This document shows positions 7,927-17,540 of a stretch of DNA of 28,190 nucleotides, piece by piece. The notes beneath the pieces were generated by a model. It made no database searches, was not told where the DNA came from, and was given only the letters and a program-made list of their open reading frames with translations. This DNA comes from JBCDBL01 sp039183635 (GTDB lineage Bacteria; Pseudomonadota; Alphaproteobacteria; Caulobacterales; Parvularculaceae): contig JBCDBL010000045.1 in NCBI GenBank assembly GCA_039183635.1, forward strand, positions 1 through 28,190, in the 5' to 3' direction. The position numbers and the translations under genes were made by a program. How positions within the stretch are numbered: position 1 is the first letter of the stretch; each line of letters opens with the position of its first letter.

Positions 7927-8433
7927 ATGGAATTCAAAACAATTTTGAAGGGGATCGGCGTTGCGGCGGCGGTTGGGTTATTGTCGGCTTGTGCAACGCA
8001 GCCGCCGAATACAGGTCTTGTCATTCCTGACGAGCAAGTTGCAGCGGAGCCGACGGGTCCGGCGCCGGGCTCCCAGGAAGATTTGGCTGTGAATGTCGGC
8101 AACCGCGTGTTCTTCGCGCTTGACCGCTATGATTTGTCCTCCGATGCACGGGCCACTCTGGCGCGTCAGGCGGCCTGGATGAAAGCTTATCCTGAAAACA
8201 TGATGCGCATCGAAGGCAATTGCGACGAGCGCGGCACGCGGGAATACAACCTCGCCCTTGGCGCGCGCCGGGCGAACGCCGTCAAAGACTATCTCGTCAG
8301 CCAGGGCGTCGATGCGGCGCGCGTTCAGACGATCTCCTACGGCAAGGAGCGTCCGATCTGCGCTGAATCCAACGAAAATTGCTGGAGCTTGAACCGCAAC
8401 GGTACGACAGTCGTCGCCGGCGTCGGTTCTTAA
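7927..8433 (+). CDS. pal: Pal, peptidoglycan-associated outer-membrane lipoprotein
   Basis: Pal anchors the outer membrane to peptidoglycan and is recycled to the septum by Tol. The 168-residue precursor has a lipoprotein signal ending LLSAC, giving mature Cys22. A short Pro-rich linker follows, then an OmpA-like peptidoglycan-binding domain (about 55-165) with FFALDRYDLSSDARATL, IEGNCDERGTREYNLALGARRA and ISYGKERP. The ATG at 7927 has GGAG nine bases upstream; an in-frame TTG at 7912 is less likely. A strong terminator follows at 8481. Together with the CtrA box upstream, this suggests pal can be expressed as its own unit. Confidence 0.97.
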   Translation: MEFKTILKGIGVAAAVGLLSACATQPPNTGLVIPDEQVAAEPTGPAPGSQEDLAVNVGNRVFFALDRYDLSSDARATLARQAAWMKAYPENMMRIEGNCDERGTREYNLALGARRANAVKDYLVSQGVDAARVQTISYGKERPICAESNENCWSLNRNGTTVVAGVGS

Positions 8434-8480
8434 GCTTTGACTATTCGCAGCGTTAAAGCGCCTGAGTAAGAACTGAAATA

Positions 8481-8515
8481 ACGCGCCGCCGGACCATTCC
8501 GCGGCGCGTTTTTCT
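8481..8515 (+). terminator. Rho-independent terminator of pal
   Basis: ACGCGCCGC (8481-8489) pairs perfectly with GCGGCGCGT (8501-8509) around an 11-base loop, and a T-rich tail begins at 8509. It lies 47 bases after the pal stop codon. Confidence 0.85.
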
Positions 8516-8797
8516 TAAGCTTCGGCTCGACGCCTTCGAGAGCGACTTGCAAGGGAAATGCATCGCTGGAGCGCCGCCGTCTCCAGGGACCGGTCAGCAA
8601 AGACGTCAGAGCCGTTCGCGCCTGCTTTCGGTGTTCTCTCGTCCGAGGCGATGAGGCGCCAAGACTGGAGCGTTTGTGAGGCTGCGGGACTTTTGGCGCG
8701 CCTCACTTTCGACCCAGTTTTCTGTTAGACATTTTTGCTGTGATCGCGTCGCAGGCCGGACGCGGGCTCCATAAAAGACAAACGACAGGTGTTTTAG
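8516..8797. other. pal-cpoB intergenic region
   Basis: About 280 bases separate the pal terminator from cpoB. There is a small hairpin, CTGGAG (8566-8571) with CTCCAG (8581-8586), and an AT-richer stretch at 8720-8745 that could contain a promoter for cpoB. No confident -35/-10 pair or convincing coding frame is visible. Short frames on the minus strand here show no recognisable protein. Confidence 0.5.
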
Positions 8798-9691
8798 ATG
8801 TTTCGATATGCAGTCTCCGCCGCCCTCAGCGCTTTTTGTGTGATTTTCTCCGGCGCCGCCCTGGCGCAAACACCGGAAATCGCGGCCCTCGCCGATCGGC
8901 TCAACCGCTTGGAGCGGTCCTTAAGCGACGTCCAGGCGGAGGTCTATCAGGGCCGCGCCGGGGGCGCCGCCTCGGGAGCCGCGCTGGCCAATGTCGACGA
9001 CCAATCCGCTTCGCGCATTCTTGTGCAACTGGCCGATCTGCAGCGGGAAATCGCCCGGATCACCGGCGACCTTGAAGAGTTACGCTTCGAACAGCGCCAA
9101 ACATCCGCGCGCCTTGAAAAATTTATGGCGGATACAGAGTTTCGCTTGCAGGGCATGGGTGCGGCGCCTGGCGCCGGGGGATTGCAACCGGCTGGCGCGC
9201 CGCAGTCTTTGACCGGCGATGCGCCGTCTCCGGCCGCCTCCGGTCCAACACCTCTTGGCGCAGGCGGGGCGCAGCCGTCGGGCGTTCCGGCGAATGTGCA
9301 ATTGCCTGATGGCGCAGATGCGGCCTTCGACTACGCCTATGGACTGTTGCTGCGCGGAGACTACAACAGCGCCGAAGCCGGCCTTTCGCAATTTCTCGAT
9401 ACGTATCCGAACCATCCAAAAGCGCCTGAAGCCCAGCACCGTCTTGGCGAAATCTTCTTTGTGCGGGGCGATTACGCTGGCGCGGCTGCAGCGTTTCTGA
9501 AAAACGTTCAGGACAACCCGCAATCGGGACGTGCGCCGGAAAGTTTGTTGCGTTTGGGCATGGCCCTGGCGCAGCTCGGTGAAAAGGGGGAGGCGTGCAA
9601 GACGTTCAATGCATTGCCCGGGCGTTATCCGAACGCGTCTGAAAACCTCCTGCAACGCGCCGAGACCGAAAAGGCCCGCGCGGGCTGCTGA
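8798..9691 (+). CDS. cpoB: CpoB (YbgF), periplasmic Tol-Pal accessory protein
   Basis: CpoB coordinates outer-membrane constriction with septal peptidoglycan synthesis. The 297-residue protein has a signal peptide ending AALA-Q (about residue 24). A coiled-coil segment (about 28-55 and 70-105; ALADRLNRLERSLSDVQ and LVQLADLQREIARITGDLEELR) follows, then a Gly/Ala/Pro-rich linker (about 115-165). The C-terminal TPR domain (about 170-297) shows repeats such as AFDYAYGLLLRGDYNSAEAG, APEAQHRLGEIFFVRGDYAGA and APESLLRLGMALAQLGEKGEA. It sits in the usual place after pal. tilS begins 12 bases after its stop, suggesting co-transcription. Confidence 0.95.
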   Translation: MFRYAVSAALSAFCVIFSGAALAQTPEIAALADRLNRLERSLSDVQAEVYQGRAGGAASGAALANVDDQSASRILVQLADLQREIARITGDLEELRFEQRQTSARLEKFMADTEFRLQGMGAAPGAGGLQPAGAPQSLTGDAPSPAASGPTPLGAGGAQPSGVPANVQLPDGADAAFDYAYGLLLRGDYNSAEAGLSQFLDTYPNHPKAPEAQHRLGEIFFVRGDYAGAAAAFLKNVQDNPQSGRAPESLLRLGMALAQLGEKGEACKTFNALPGRYPNASENLLQRAETEKARAGC

Positions 9692-9703
9692 TAAAGATCC
9701 CCC

Positions 9704-11059
9704 TTGGACGCAACGCCATTGCTCCCAGAAGACTTCGCCGCGCTTATGGCGCCGCTGGGCGTCGACGGCCCCCTCGCCGTCGCCGTGTCGGGCGGCGGCG
9801 ATTCGATGGCGCTTTTGCATCTCGCCGCCGACTGGGCGCGGGCGCGTAATCGTTCTGTCACAGCGTTCACCGTAGACCATGGGTTGCGCGCGGAAGCTTC
9901 GCTTGAAGCGGCGCGCGTCGCCGGTTGGTGCGCTGCGATCGGCGCGCCGCACGAGACGTTGCGATGGGCCGGCGCAAAACCCGGCGCGCGGCTGCAGGAA
10001 GCGGCGCGCGGGGCGCGTTACGCCCTGTTGGCGGATGCCTGCGTCCAACGGAATATCTCAGCCATTTTAGCGGCGCATACACAGGATGATCAGGCCGAAA
10101 CAGTGTTGCAGCGCCTGGCCCATGGCAGCGGTCTTGACGGACTTGCCGGCATGGCGCCTGAAATCAGGATCGCCGCCGGGGCAGGCGCGTCCGTGCGTCT
10201 GCTGCGGCCGTTGCTCGGCGTTTCGCGCGCCACGCTTCGGGCGATGCTGGCTGGAATTGGGCAGGCATTTATTGAAGACCCGAGCAATGACGATGGCGCG
10301 TTTGAGCGGGTTCGGGCCCGGCGGGCGATCGCCGGTCTTGCCGCCGACGGCGTTTTAAGCGCCTCGGCTCTCGCCGCGACGGCGGCGCAGCTGCGCCTCC
10401 ACAAGGATGCACTGATCCGGCGCGCCGAGGCCGGGGCGACGGCGACGAAGTCGATCTTGGAAACCGGCGTTTGGGATCATGCGGCGGAGCCGTTTTTGGC
10501 TTTGCCCGACGAAACCGCTGTCGCCGCCTTGCGCCGCTTGCTCTACGCCTGCGGCGGGGGGCTGTATTCGCCGTCCGGGGATGCGGCAATGTCCCTGTTG
10601 CGGGCGCTGAGGGCGCAGGAAACGGTGCGGCGCACCTTGTCCGGCTGTCTTGTCGAGCGCCGACAGACCTGTTTGCGCATCATGCGGGAGCCTTCGGGTC
10701 TGCTCGGCCGCGCCAACGCACCGGCTGCGCCGCCGCAGCCTTTCGAAGGAGACAGCCTGCTCTGGGATCGCCGTTACGCTGTTACCCTGGCGCGTGGAAC
10801 GCCGCGCCCGAACGGCTTGTGCGTTGGCGCTTTCGGCGCGTTTCAGCCGCTGGAATTTGAAATGCATTTGGAGCACCCGCCCCCCGAAGCCGCGCGCCTT
10901 ACGCTGCCGGCCCTGTGCGCCGAGGGCGCTGTATTGGTTCAACCCCATGTGGGATATGTCGCGCCAGGGGCTGAGACATTGGCGGCGGGCCTTAGGGCTG
11001 TGTTTCTTGGCGAAGAGCGGTTTTTCGGCGATGTGGTGCGATATGAGGCGCTGTTTTGA
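9704..11059 (+). CDS. tilS: tRNA(Ile)-lysidine synthase TilS
   Basis: TilS converts the wobble cytidine of the AUA-reading tRNA(Ile) to lysidine using ATP, changing its amino-acid and codon identity; it is essential. The 451-residue frame has the N-type PP-loop SGGGDS (29-34) and the companion motif HTQDDQAET (about residues 125-133), and extends through the larger C-terminal region. The start shown is a TTG 12 bases after cpoB; the first in-frame ATG is at 9746 and would leave only 14 residues before the PP-loop. Neither has a strong ribosome site, so the start is open. tilS next to ftsH is a widely conserved arrangement. Confidence 0.94.
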   Translation: MDATPLLPEDFAALMAPLGVDGPLAVAVSGGGDSMALLHLAADWARARNRSVTAFTVDHGLRAEASLEAARVAGWCAAIGAPHETLRWAGAKPGARLQEAARGARYALLADACVQRNISAILAAHTQDDQAETVLQRLAHGSGLDGLAGMAPEIRIAAGAGASVRLLRPLLGVSRATLRAMLAGIGQAFIEDPSNDDGAFERVRARRAIAGLAADGVLSASALAATAAQLRLHKDALIRRAEAGATATKSILETGVWDHAAEPFLALPDETAVAALRRLLYACGGGLYSPSGDAAMSLLRALRAQETVRRTLSGCLVERRQTCLRIMREPSGLLGRANAPAAPPQPFEGDSLLWDRRYAVTLARGTPRPNGLCVGAFGAFQPLEFEMHLEHPPPEAARLTLPALCAEGAVLVQPHVGYVAPGAETLAAGLRAVFLGEERFFGDVVRYEALF

Positions 11060-11188
11060 CGAATCCGTTGGATAAAGTCACACTTAGTCTAAAAGCCGGA
11101 GTGGTAAGGCGATTTACACCACCTATGTATTAAGGTGATGGAGGTCGGCGCGAGATCTGTGCGCTCGGCCTGATAGAAGGATTTTTTC

Positions 11189-13114
<1,926 letters not shown>

Positions 13115-13129
13115 GCTTAGCTCCCAAGG

Positions 13130-13161
13130 AAACCGGTCCCTTGCGACCGGTTTTCTTTTTT
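13130..13161 (+). terminator. Rho-independent terminator of ftsH
   Basis: AAACCGGTC (13130-13138) pairs with GACCGGTTT (13145-13153) around a six-base loop, followed by TCTTTTTT. It lies directly after ftsH and only 32 bases before folP, so folP probably has its own promoter or depends on read-through. Confidence 0.88.
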
Positions 13162-13193
13162 ATTGGCAGATCCTTGCAAGGCCCCCCTCCGAG

Positions 13194-14048
13194 ATGACTG
13201 CACCTCTCTCTGTCCCCGTTGTCGCAGGCGTTCGCCTCGACCGGCCCCGCGTCATGGGCGTGGTCAATGTCACGCCGGATTCCTTTTCCGACGGCGGCGC
13301 GTTTTTTCAGGCGGACAAAGCCGTCGCCCATGGTCTGGCGCTCGCCGCCGCCGGCGCCGATTTCCTCGATGTCGGCGGGGAGTCGACCCGGCCCGGCGCC
13401 GACGACGTGCCGGAGGCGCAAGAAATCGACCGCGTCGTTCCTGTCATCGAAGGTCTGGTCGCCGCCGGCGCGCCGCCGGTCTCCATCGACACGCGCAAAC
13501 CCGCCGTCATGCGGGCGGCTGCGGCGGCTGGCGCCCGCATACTCAATGATGTCTCCGCTTTGACCTACGCAGATGACAGTTGTTCCACAGCGGCGGATTT
13601 AGGGCTTCCCGTCATTCTAATGCACGCCCAGGGCGCGCCGAAAACCATGCAGGACGCCCCGCGCTATGACGATGTCGTCTCGGAGGTCGTCGCGTTCCTG
13701 GAGGCGCGCAGGGCGGCCGCCGTCGCGGCAGGCGTTGACGATAGTCGCATTGTCTTCGATCCCGGCGTTGGGTTCGGCAAGACCCTGGCCCACAATCTCG
13801 CCCTGATTGCGCGGCTTGACCGGATCGTCGCCCTTGGCCGGCCTGTCCTGTTCGGCGCCTCCCGAAAAAGCTTTATCGCGGCGATTGACGACGGCGTCCC
13901 GGCGTCCGAGCGTTTGGGCGGCTCTCTGGCTGCGGCGCTCGCCGCTGTAGCGCATGGCGCGCGCATTTTGCGTGTTCACGACGTTGCGGCCACACGCCAG
14001 GCCCTTAAAGTTTTCATGGCTATTGAAGGTGCTGCGCGCCCCGATTAA
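13194..14048 (+). CDS. folP: Dihydropteroate synthase
   Basis: DHPS condenses p-aminobenzoate with dihydropterin pyrophosphate in folate synthesis and is the sulfonamide target. The 284-residue TIM-barrel protein shows the first signature MGVVNVTPDSFSDGG (21-35), then DVGGESTRPGA, ISIDT-like SIDTRKPAVMRAAAAAGA, ILNDVSA, DPGVGFGKTLAHNL and FGASRKSFI, covering the pterin and pABA site segments. The ATG at 13194 has no strong ribosome site. glmM follows after 81 bases, a common pairing. Confidence 0.96.
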   Translation: MTAPLSVPVVAGVRLDRPRVMGVVNVTPDSFSDGGAFFQADKAVAHGLALAAAGADFLDVGGESTRPGADDVPEAQEIDRVVPVIEGLVAAGAPPVSIDTRKPAVMRAAAAAGARILNDVSALTYADDSCSTAADLGLPVILMHAQGAPKTMQDAPRYDDVVSEVVAFLEARRAAAVAAGVDDSRIVFDPGVGFGKTLAHNLALIARLDRIVALGRPVLFGASRKSFIAAIDDGVPASERLGGSLAAALAAVAHGARILRVHDVAATRQALKVFMAIEGAARPD

Positions 14049-14129
14049 GACATCGCTCTGTCAATTTTGGGTCCTAACCTTGCGTTTATGGTTGGCCTAT
14101 AGACTTGCAGGACGATCTGGAGACGAGGC

Positions 14130-15491
14130 ATGAGCGACAGAACGCGAAAATATTTCGGCACCGACGGCGTCCGGGGGGAGGCGAATAAAGGCCCCATGAC
14201 GGCCGAGGCGGTTTTGCGTCTCGGGATGGCCGCCGGCCGTATCTTCACCCGGGGCAGTCACAGGCACAGGGTCGTGATTGGCAAGGACACGCGCCTGTCC
14301 GGCTATATGATCGAACCGGCGCTCACCGCCGGGTTCACGTCTGTCGGCATGGATGTGTTTTTGCTGGGGCCGTTGCCGACACCGGCGATGGCGATGCTCA
14401 CCCGGTCTTTGCGCGCCGACCTCGGCGTTATGATCTCCGCTTCGCATAATCCGTATCATGACAATGGCATAAAATTGTTCGGACCGGACGGATACAAGCT
14501 GTCCGACGGAACGGAGCTTGAGATTGAAAGCCTGATGGAAGCGGGTCTGGAGGACGGCCTCGCGCCCGCCCGCGATCTCGGCCGCGCCAAACGCATCGAG
14601 GACGCCGGCGCCAGATATATTGAATTCGCCAAACGGACGTTCCCGTCAAACCTCAGCCTCGACGGTTTGCGTGTCGTCCTCGACTGCGCCAACGGCGCGG
14701 CGTACAAGGTCGCTCCGTCGATTTTGTGGGAGCTTGGCGCGGAGGTGATCGCCCTGGGGGTCGAGCCCAACGGTTTCAACATCAACCAGGATTGCGGTTC
14801 CACCAATCCGAAAACGCTTTGCGACAAGGTGCGTGAGGTGCGTGCGGACATCGGCATCGCCCTTGACGGCGATGCGGACCGTGTGCTGATCGCCGACGAA
14901 AAAGGCGCGCTGGTCGACGGCGATCAGATGATCGGATTGATCGCCAGATCCTGGAAGGCGTCGGGCAAATTGAAAGGCGGCGGGGTCGTCTCGACGGTGA
15001 TGTCGAATCTCGGCCTTGAGAAGGCTTTGAAAAAGGACGGCCTTGAGCTTGTGCGTACGAAAGTCGGCGACCGGTATGTGGTCGAGGCGATGCGGGAAAA
15101 CACGATCAATGTCGGTGGCGAGCCGTCAGGGCACATTATTTTAAACGATTTCGCGACGACGGGCGACGGCCTTGTGGCGGCGCTTCAAATCCTCGCTGTC
15201 GTCAGCGGCCAGGACAAGCCCGTGAGCGAGGCTTGCAAGATTTTCGACCCCTATCCGCAGTTGTTGCGCAATGTGCGGTATAAAGGCGGCGCGCCGTTGG
15301 AGCGCCCCCAAGTGGTTGAAGCGATTAAAGATGGCGAGACGCGTTTGAATGGAGCCGGGCGTCTTGTCATACGAAAGTCTGGGACAGAACCCGTGGTGCG
15401 GGTGATGGCGGAAGGGGAAGATAACAGTCTTGTCCACGCCGTCGTTGACGATATCGTCACGGCGCTAACCGAAGCGTCTGCGAGCGCCTGA
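14130..15491 (+). CDS. glmM: Phosphoglucosamine mutase
   Basis: GlmM interconverts glucosamine-6-phosphate and glucosamine-1-phosphate, feeding UDP-GlcNAc for peptidoglycan and lipopolysaccharide. The 453-residue length is typical. It begins KYFGTDGVRGEAN. The phosphorylated serine is Ser105 in ISASHNP (102-108), the metal loop is DGDADR (246-251), and the C-terminal phosphate-binding segment is RKSGTEPVVRVMAEG. GGAG precedes the ATG. thiD starts 5 bases after its stop, so the two are probably co-transcribed. Confidence 0.98.
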   Translation: MSDRTRKYFGTDGVRGEANKGPMTAEAVLRLGMAAGRIFTRGSHRHRVVIGKDTRLSGYMIEPALTAGFTSVGMDVFLLGPLPTPAMAMLTRSLRADLGVMISASHNPYHDNGIKLFGPDGYKLSDGTELEIESLMEAGLEDGLAPARDLGRAKRIEDAGARYIEFAKRTFPSNLSLDGLRVVLDCANGAAYKVAPSILWELGAEVIALGVEPNGFNINQDCGSTNPKTLCDKVREVRADIGIALDGDADRVLIADEKGALVDGDQMIGLIARSWKASGKLKGGGVVSTVMSNLGLEKALKKDGLELVRTKVGDRYVVEAMRENTINVGGEPSGHIILNDFATTGDGLVAALQILAVVSGQDKPVSEACKIFDPYPQLLRNVRYKGGAPLERPQVVEAIKDGETRLNGAGRLVIRKSGTEPVVRVMAEGEDNSLVHAVVDDIVTALTEASASA

Positions 15492-15496
15492 TAAAT

Positions 15497-16312
15497 ATGA
15501 TGCAAACACAATTGAAGGGACGCGTTCTCGTTGTCGCGGGCTCCGATTCAAGCGGCGGCGCCGGCCTGCAAGCCGACGTGAAAACGCTCACCGCCCATGG
15601 CGTATACGCCGCAACTGCTGTAACGGCGCTCACCGTGCAGGATACGCAAGATGTCTATGCCGTACATGAAACTCCTTCTGACGTCATTACCGGTCAGATC
15701 GAAAAAGCAATGTCGGATATTGGCGCTGATGTCGTAAAAACCGGTATGTTGGGCGGGTTAGAGGCATGTCGCGCCGTCATAGAGTCTTTACAGAAGAATG
15801 CAGCCGATGTTCCATGGGTGGTCGATCCGGTCATGGTATCGACAAGCGGCGTGCGATTGATGGACGAAGAAGCGATCAATCTCATTAAGGCCGAACTTAT
15901 TCGATATGCAGATATTATAACCCCGAACATACCCGAAGCCGAAGCGTTGACGGGACTTACAATCCAAAATGACGATGATTTGGCGCATGCAGCTGAAATG
16001 CTGCTCACGCTTGGATCGCGCGCCGTTCTTGTGAAAGGCGGTCATATGAGGGGCGATACGATTATCGATTTTCTTGCGACGGATGAAGGGGAGTTCGCCT
16101 ATCCAGGAGAGCGGCTTGAAACGCAGAGCACCCATGGGACAGGGTGCACGCTGGCGTCCGCTATCGCCGCTGGATTGGCCCAAGGCCACAGCGTTAAAGA
16201 AGCTGTCGAGCGGGCCAGGCTTTATGTTCGTACGGCGATACGCACTGCGCCGGGGTACGGCGCGGGCGCAGGCCCCTTGAATCATGTTTGCAACCTACAT
16301 ATTGGCGAATAA
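15497..16312 (+). CDS. thiD: Hydroxymethylpyrimidine/phosphomethylpyrimidine kinase ThiD
   Basis: ThiD phosphorylates HMP and HMP-phosphate to HMP-diphosphate in thiamine synthesis or salvage. The 271-residue ribokinase-fold protein has VAGSDSSGGAGLQADVKT (13-30), VVDPVMVSTSG, DIITPNIPEAEALTG, VLVKGGHMRGD and the anion-hole segment THGTGCTLASAIAAGLAQG. Two tandem ATGs (15497, 15500) are possible starts. No thiamine riboswitch is visible, as expected for a gene lying just behind glmM. Base composition is lower in GC than its neighbours (hand count 26/60 over 15661-15720), which may reflect later acquisition or relaxed codon bias. Confidence 0.96.
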   Translation: MMQTQLKGRVLVVAGSDSSGGAGLQADVKTLTAHGVYAATAVTALTVQDTQDVYAVHETPSDVITGQIEKAMSDIGADVVKTGMLGGLEACRAVIESLQKNAADVPWVVDPVMVSTSGVRLMDEEAINLIKAELIRYADIITPNIPEAEALTGLTIQNDDDLAHAAEMLLTLGSRAVLVKGGHMRGDTIIDFLATDEGEFAYPGERLETQSTHGTGCTLASAIAAGLAQGHSVKEAVERARLYVRTAIRTAPGYGAGAGPLNHVCNLHIGE

Positions 16313-16375
16313 GTCCGTAACCCGCCTATAGCAATTCTATGCGCTAGAGCTTTTGGTCTGTGTTGAGATTGGTCC

Positions 16376-17359
16376 TCATGGTTTTGGCGGGGGGCGTTCT
16401 CGCCCCTTAAATTTTTTGACGAAAGTTGAAAGAAGGTTGCGCGGGGTTTGGCTGATAAGAAGGCCTGAAAAGATCACCGCAAGCGCAATCACGGCGTTTG
16501 ACGATAAGCTTTCTGTAAAGAATATAATTCCCAGTGCGACAGCCCATAAAGGCGTTAGGTAGTTCGAAAGCGACATAAAGCCCGGACCAGCCGACCGGAC
16601 CAGGGATATAATCGAAATACTGGCCAGGCCGCTTGGAAAAAGTCCAAGCGCGACAATCGCCGCACCTGATGAAAAGCTAAAATCTGTCGGCGGGCTAACC
16701 CATATCACCGGCGGTGTTGCGAACACGGCGCCGACGAGGATGCTGCCTGCGGCGAAACTGCGTGCGGACATTTCCGGTGCGCGGCGTGTAATGATGGAGG
16801 CGATTGCATATAAATTCGCGGCGCACAAAATAGCGGCTTCAGCGAGAAAATTTCCGCGTCCCGCCTGGGCGAGGGCCGATGGGCCCATAAGTATAAGAAT
16901 ACCGACAAAGCCGAGGCAAAATCCCGCCGCCTTTCGCAAGCTTATTGTTTCGTCGGCGAATATGTACGCAAGTCCGACGGTGGACAGCGGCATGACCGCC
17001 ATATAAATGCCGGCGAGGCTGCTATCGATATATTGCTGTGCCCACGGAATAAGCATGAACGGGAGCGCGCCGCCGACAACGCCGACGGCGGACATGGACC
17101 GCCATTTAGGCTCCATGCGCCAGTCGCCGTCCTTGTCCTTGATAAAAAATGGGGGAAGGCGTCGTCCGCTGGCGCGCATCAACACATAAAGCAGGCCTGC
17201 AGCGATCCAAAGACGAATTGCGCCGACCCAAACCGGCGGGGCGGCGTCAATAGCCAGTCGGATCAGCGCAAAAGACGATCCGCCCATAATCACGATGCTT
17301 AGCAATAACGCCCAGTCTTTTGCGCTCGGCGCACCCTCCGATGTTTGCGTTTCCGCCAT
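16376..17359 (-). CDS. EamA/DMT-superfamily membrane transporter
   Basis: The 327-residue protein contains two EamA-type halves with about ten predicted membrane helices. The first half begins DWALLLSIVIMGGSSFALIRLAI. The second includes GNFLAEAAILCAANLYAIASIITRR and ends with the typical SYLTPLWAVALGIIFFTESLSSNAVIALAVIFSGLLIS. Members of the drug/metabolite transporter superfamily export amino acids, nucleosides or drugs; the substrate cannot be told here. It is convergent with thiD and divergent from serC. Like thiD it is less GC-rich than the rest of the window. The C-terminal tail after the last helix is basic and proline-rich. Confidence 0.9.
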   Translation of the reverse strand: MAETQTSEGAPSAKDWALLLSIVIMGGSSFALIRLAIDAAPPVWVGAIRLWIAAGLLYVLMRASGRRLPPFFIKDKDGDWRMEPKWRSMSAVGVVGGALPFMLIPWAQQYIDSSLAGIYMAVMPLSTVGLAYIFADETISLRKAAGFCLGFVGILILMGPSALAQAGRGNFLAEAAILCAANLYAIASIITRRAPEMSARSFAAGSILVGAVFATPPVIWVSPPTDFSFSSGAAIVALGLFPSGLASISIISLVRSAGPGFMSLSNYLTPLWAVALGIIFFTESLSSNAVIALAVIFSGLLISQTPRNLLSTFVKKFKGRERPPPKP

Positions 17360-17427
17360 ATTTTTCTCGTCCGCTGCGGATTTTTTTCGTTAAACAACGT
17401 GTTTGGAACGCAGCTCTTGAAAAGTCT

Positions 17428-17437
17428 GGTCCGGACC
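17428..17437. promoter_or_regulatory. Short palindrome in the serC upstream region
   Basis: GGTCCGGACC is a perfect 10-bp palindrome lying between a TTGAAA hexamer (17417-17422) and the CtrA box. It could be part of an operator or promoter spacer for serC or for the divergent DMT gene. Function is unknown. Confidence 0.25.
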
Positions 17438-17453
17438 GGGGCGTAAAGCAAAT

Positions 17454-17468
17454 TTAATTGACTTTTAA
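17454..17468 (+). promoter_or_regulatory. CtrA-type binding site upstream of serC
   Basis: TTAATTGACTTTTAA is a perfect TTAA-N7-TTAA match. Its spacer contains TTGACT, a good -35 hexamer, and overlap of a CtrA box with a -35 is a known arrangement. It ends 72 bases before the serC ATG and just upstream of the leader hairpin. The match is direct; regulation is inferred. Confidence 0.55.
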
Positions 17469-17483
17469 GGACTCACGGCGCAC

Positions 17484-17540
17484 ATAGGCGGTGGGACACC
17501 CTTCCCCAACGAAGGGCGCCTATCTGAAAGGGTAGAGGAC
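17484..17540 (+). ncRNA. serC leader: structured 5' UTR element
   Basis: ATAGGCG (17484-17490) pairs with CGCCTAT (17517-17523). Inside it, CCCTTC (17499-17504) pairs with GAAGGG (17511-17516) around the loop CCCAAC. Eight unpaired bases, GTGGGACA (17491-17498), bulge on the 5' side. The 3' end runs into the ribosome site AGAGG (17534-17538) and the serC start. Position, lineage and gene context match the published serC RNA motif of alphaproteobacteria (a conserved element upstream of serC-serA with no proven ligand). I am matching by context and hairpin, not by a covariance search. Confidence 0.6.

Noticed and set aside
7707..8030. 107-codon open frame overlapping the start of pal
   Set aside because: It overlaps the well-supported pal gene in another frame and resembles no protein; the upstream part is regulatory DNA with a CtrA box.
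15492..15500. Thiamine-pyrophosphate riboswitch before thiD
   Set aside because: Only five bases separate glmM from thiD, leaving no room for one.
16320..16370. Shared word TGTTGAGATT (minus strand AATCTCAACA) with position about 98-107
   Set aside because: Only about ten bases match, with no structure around them; too little to define a repeat family.
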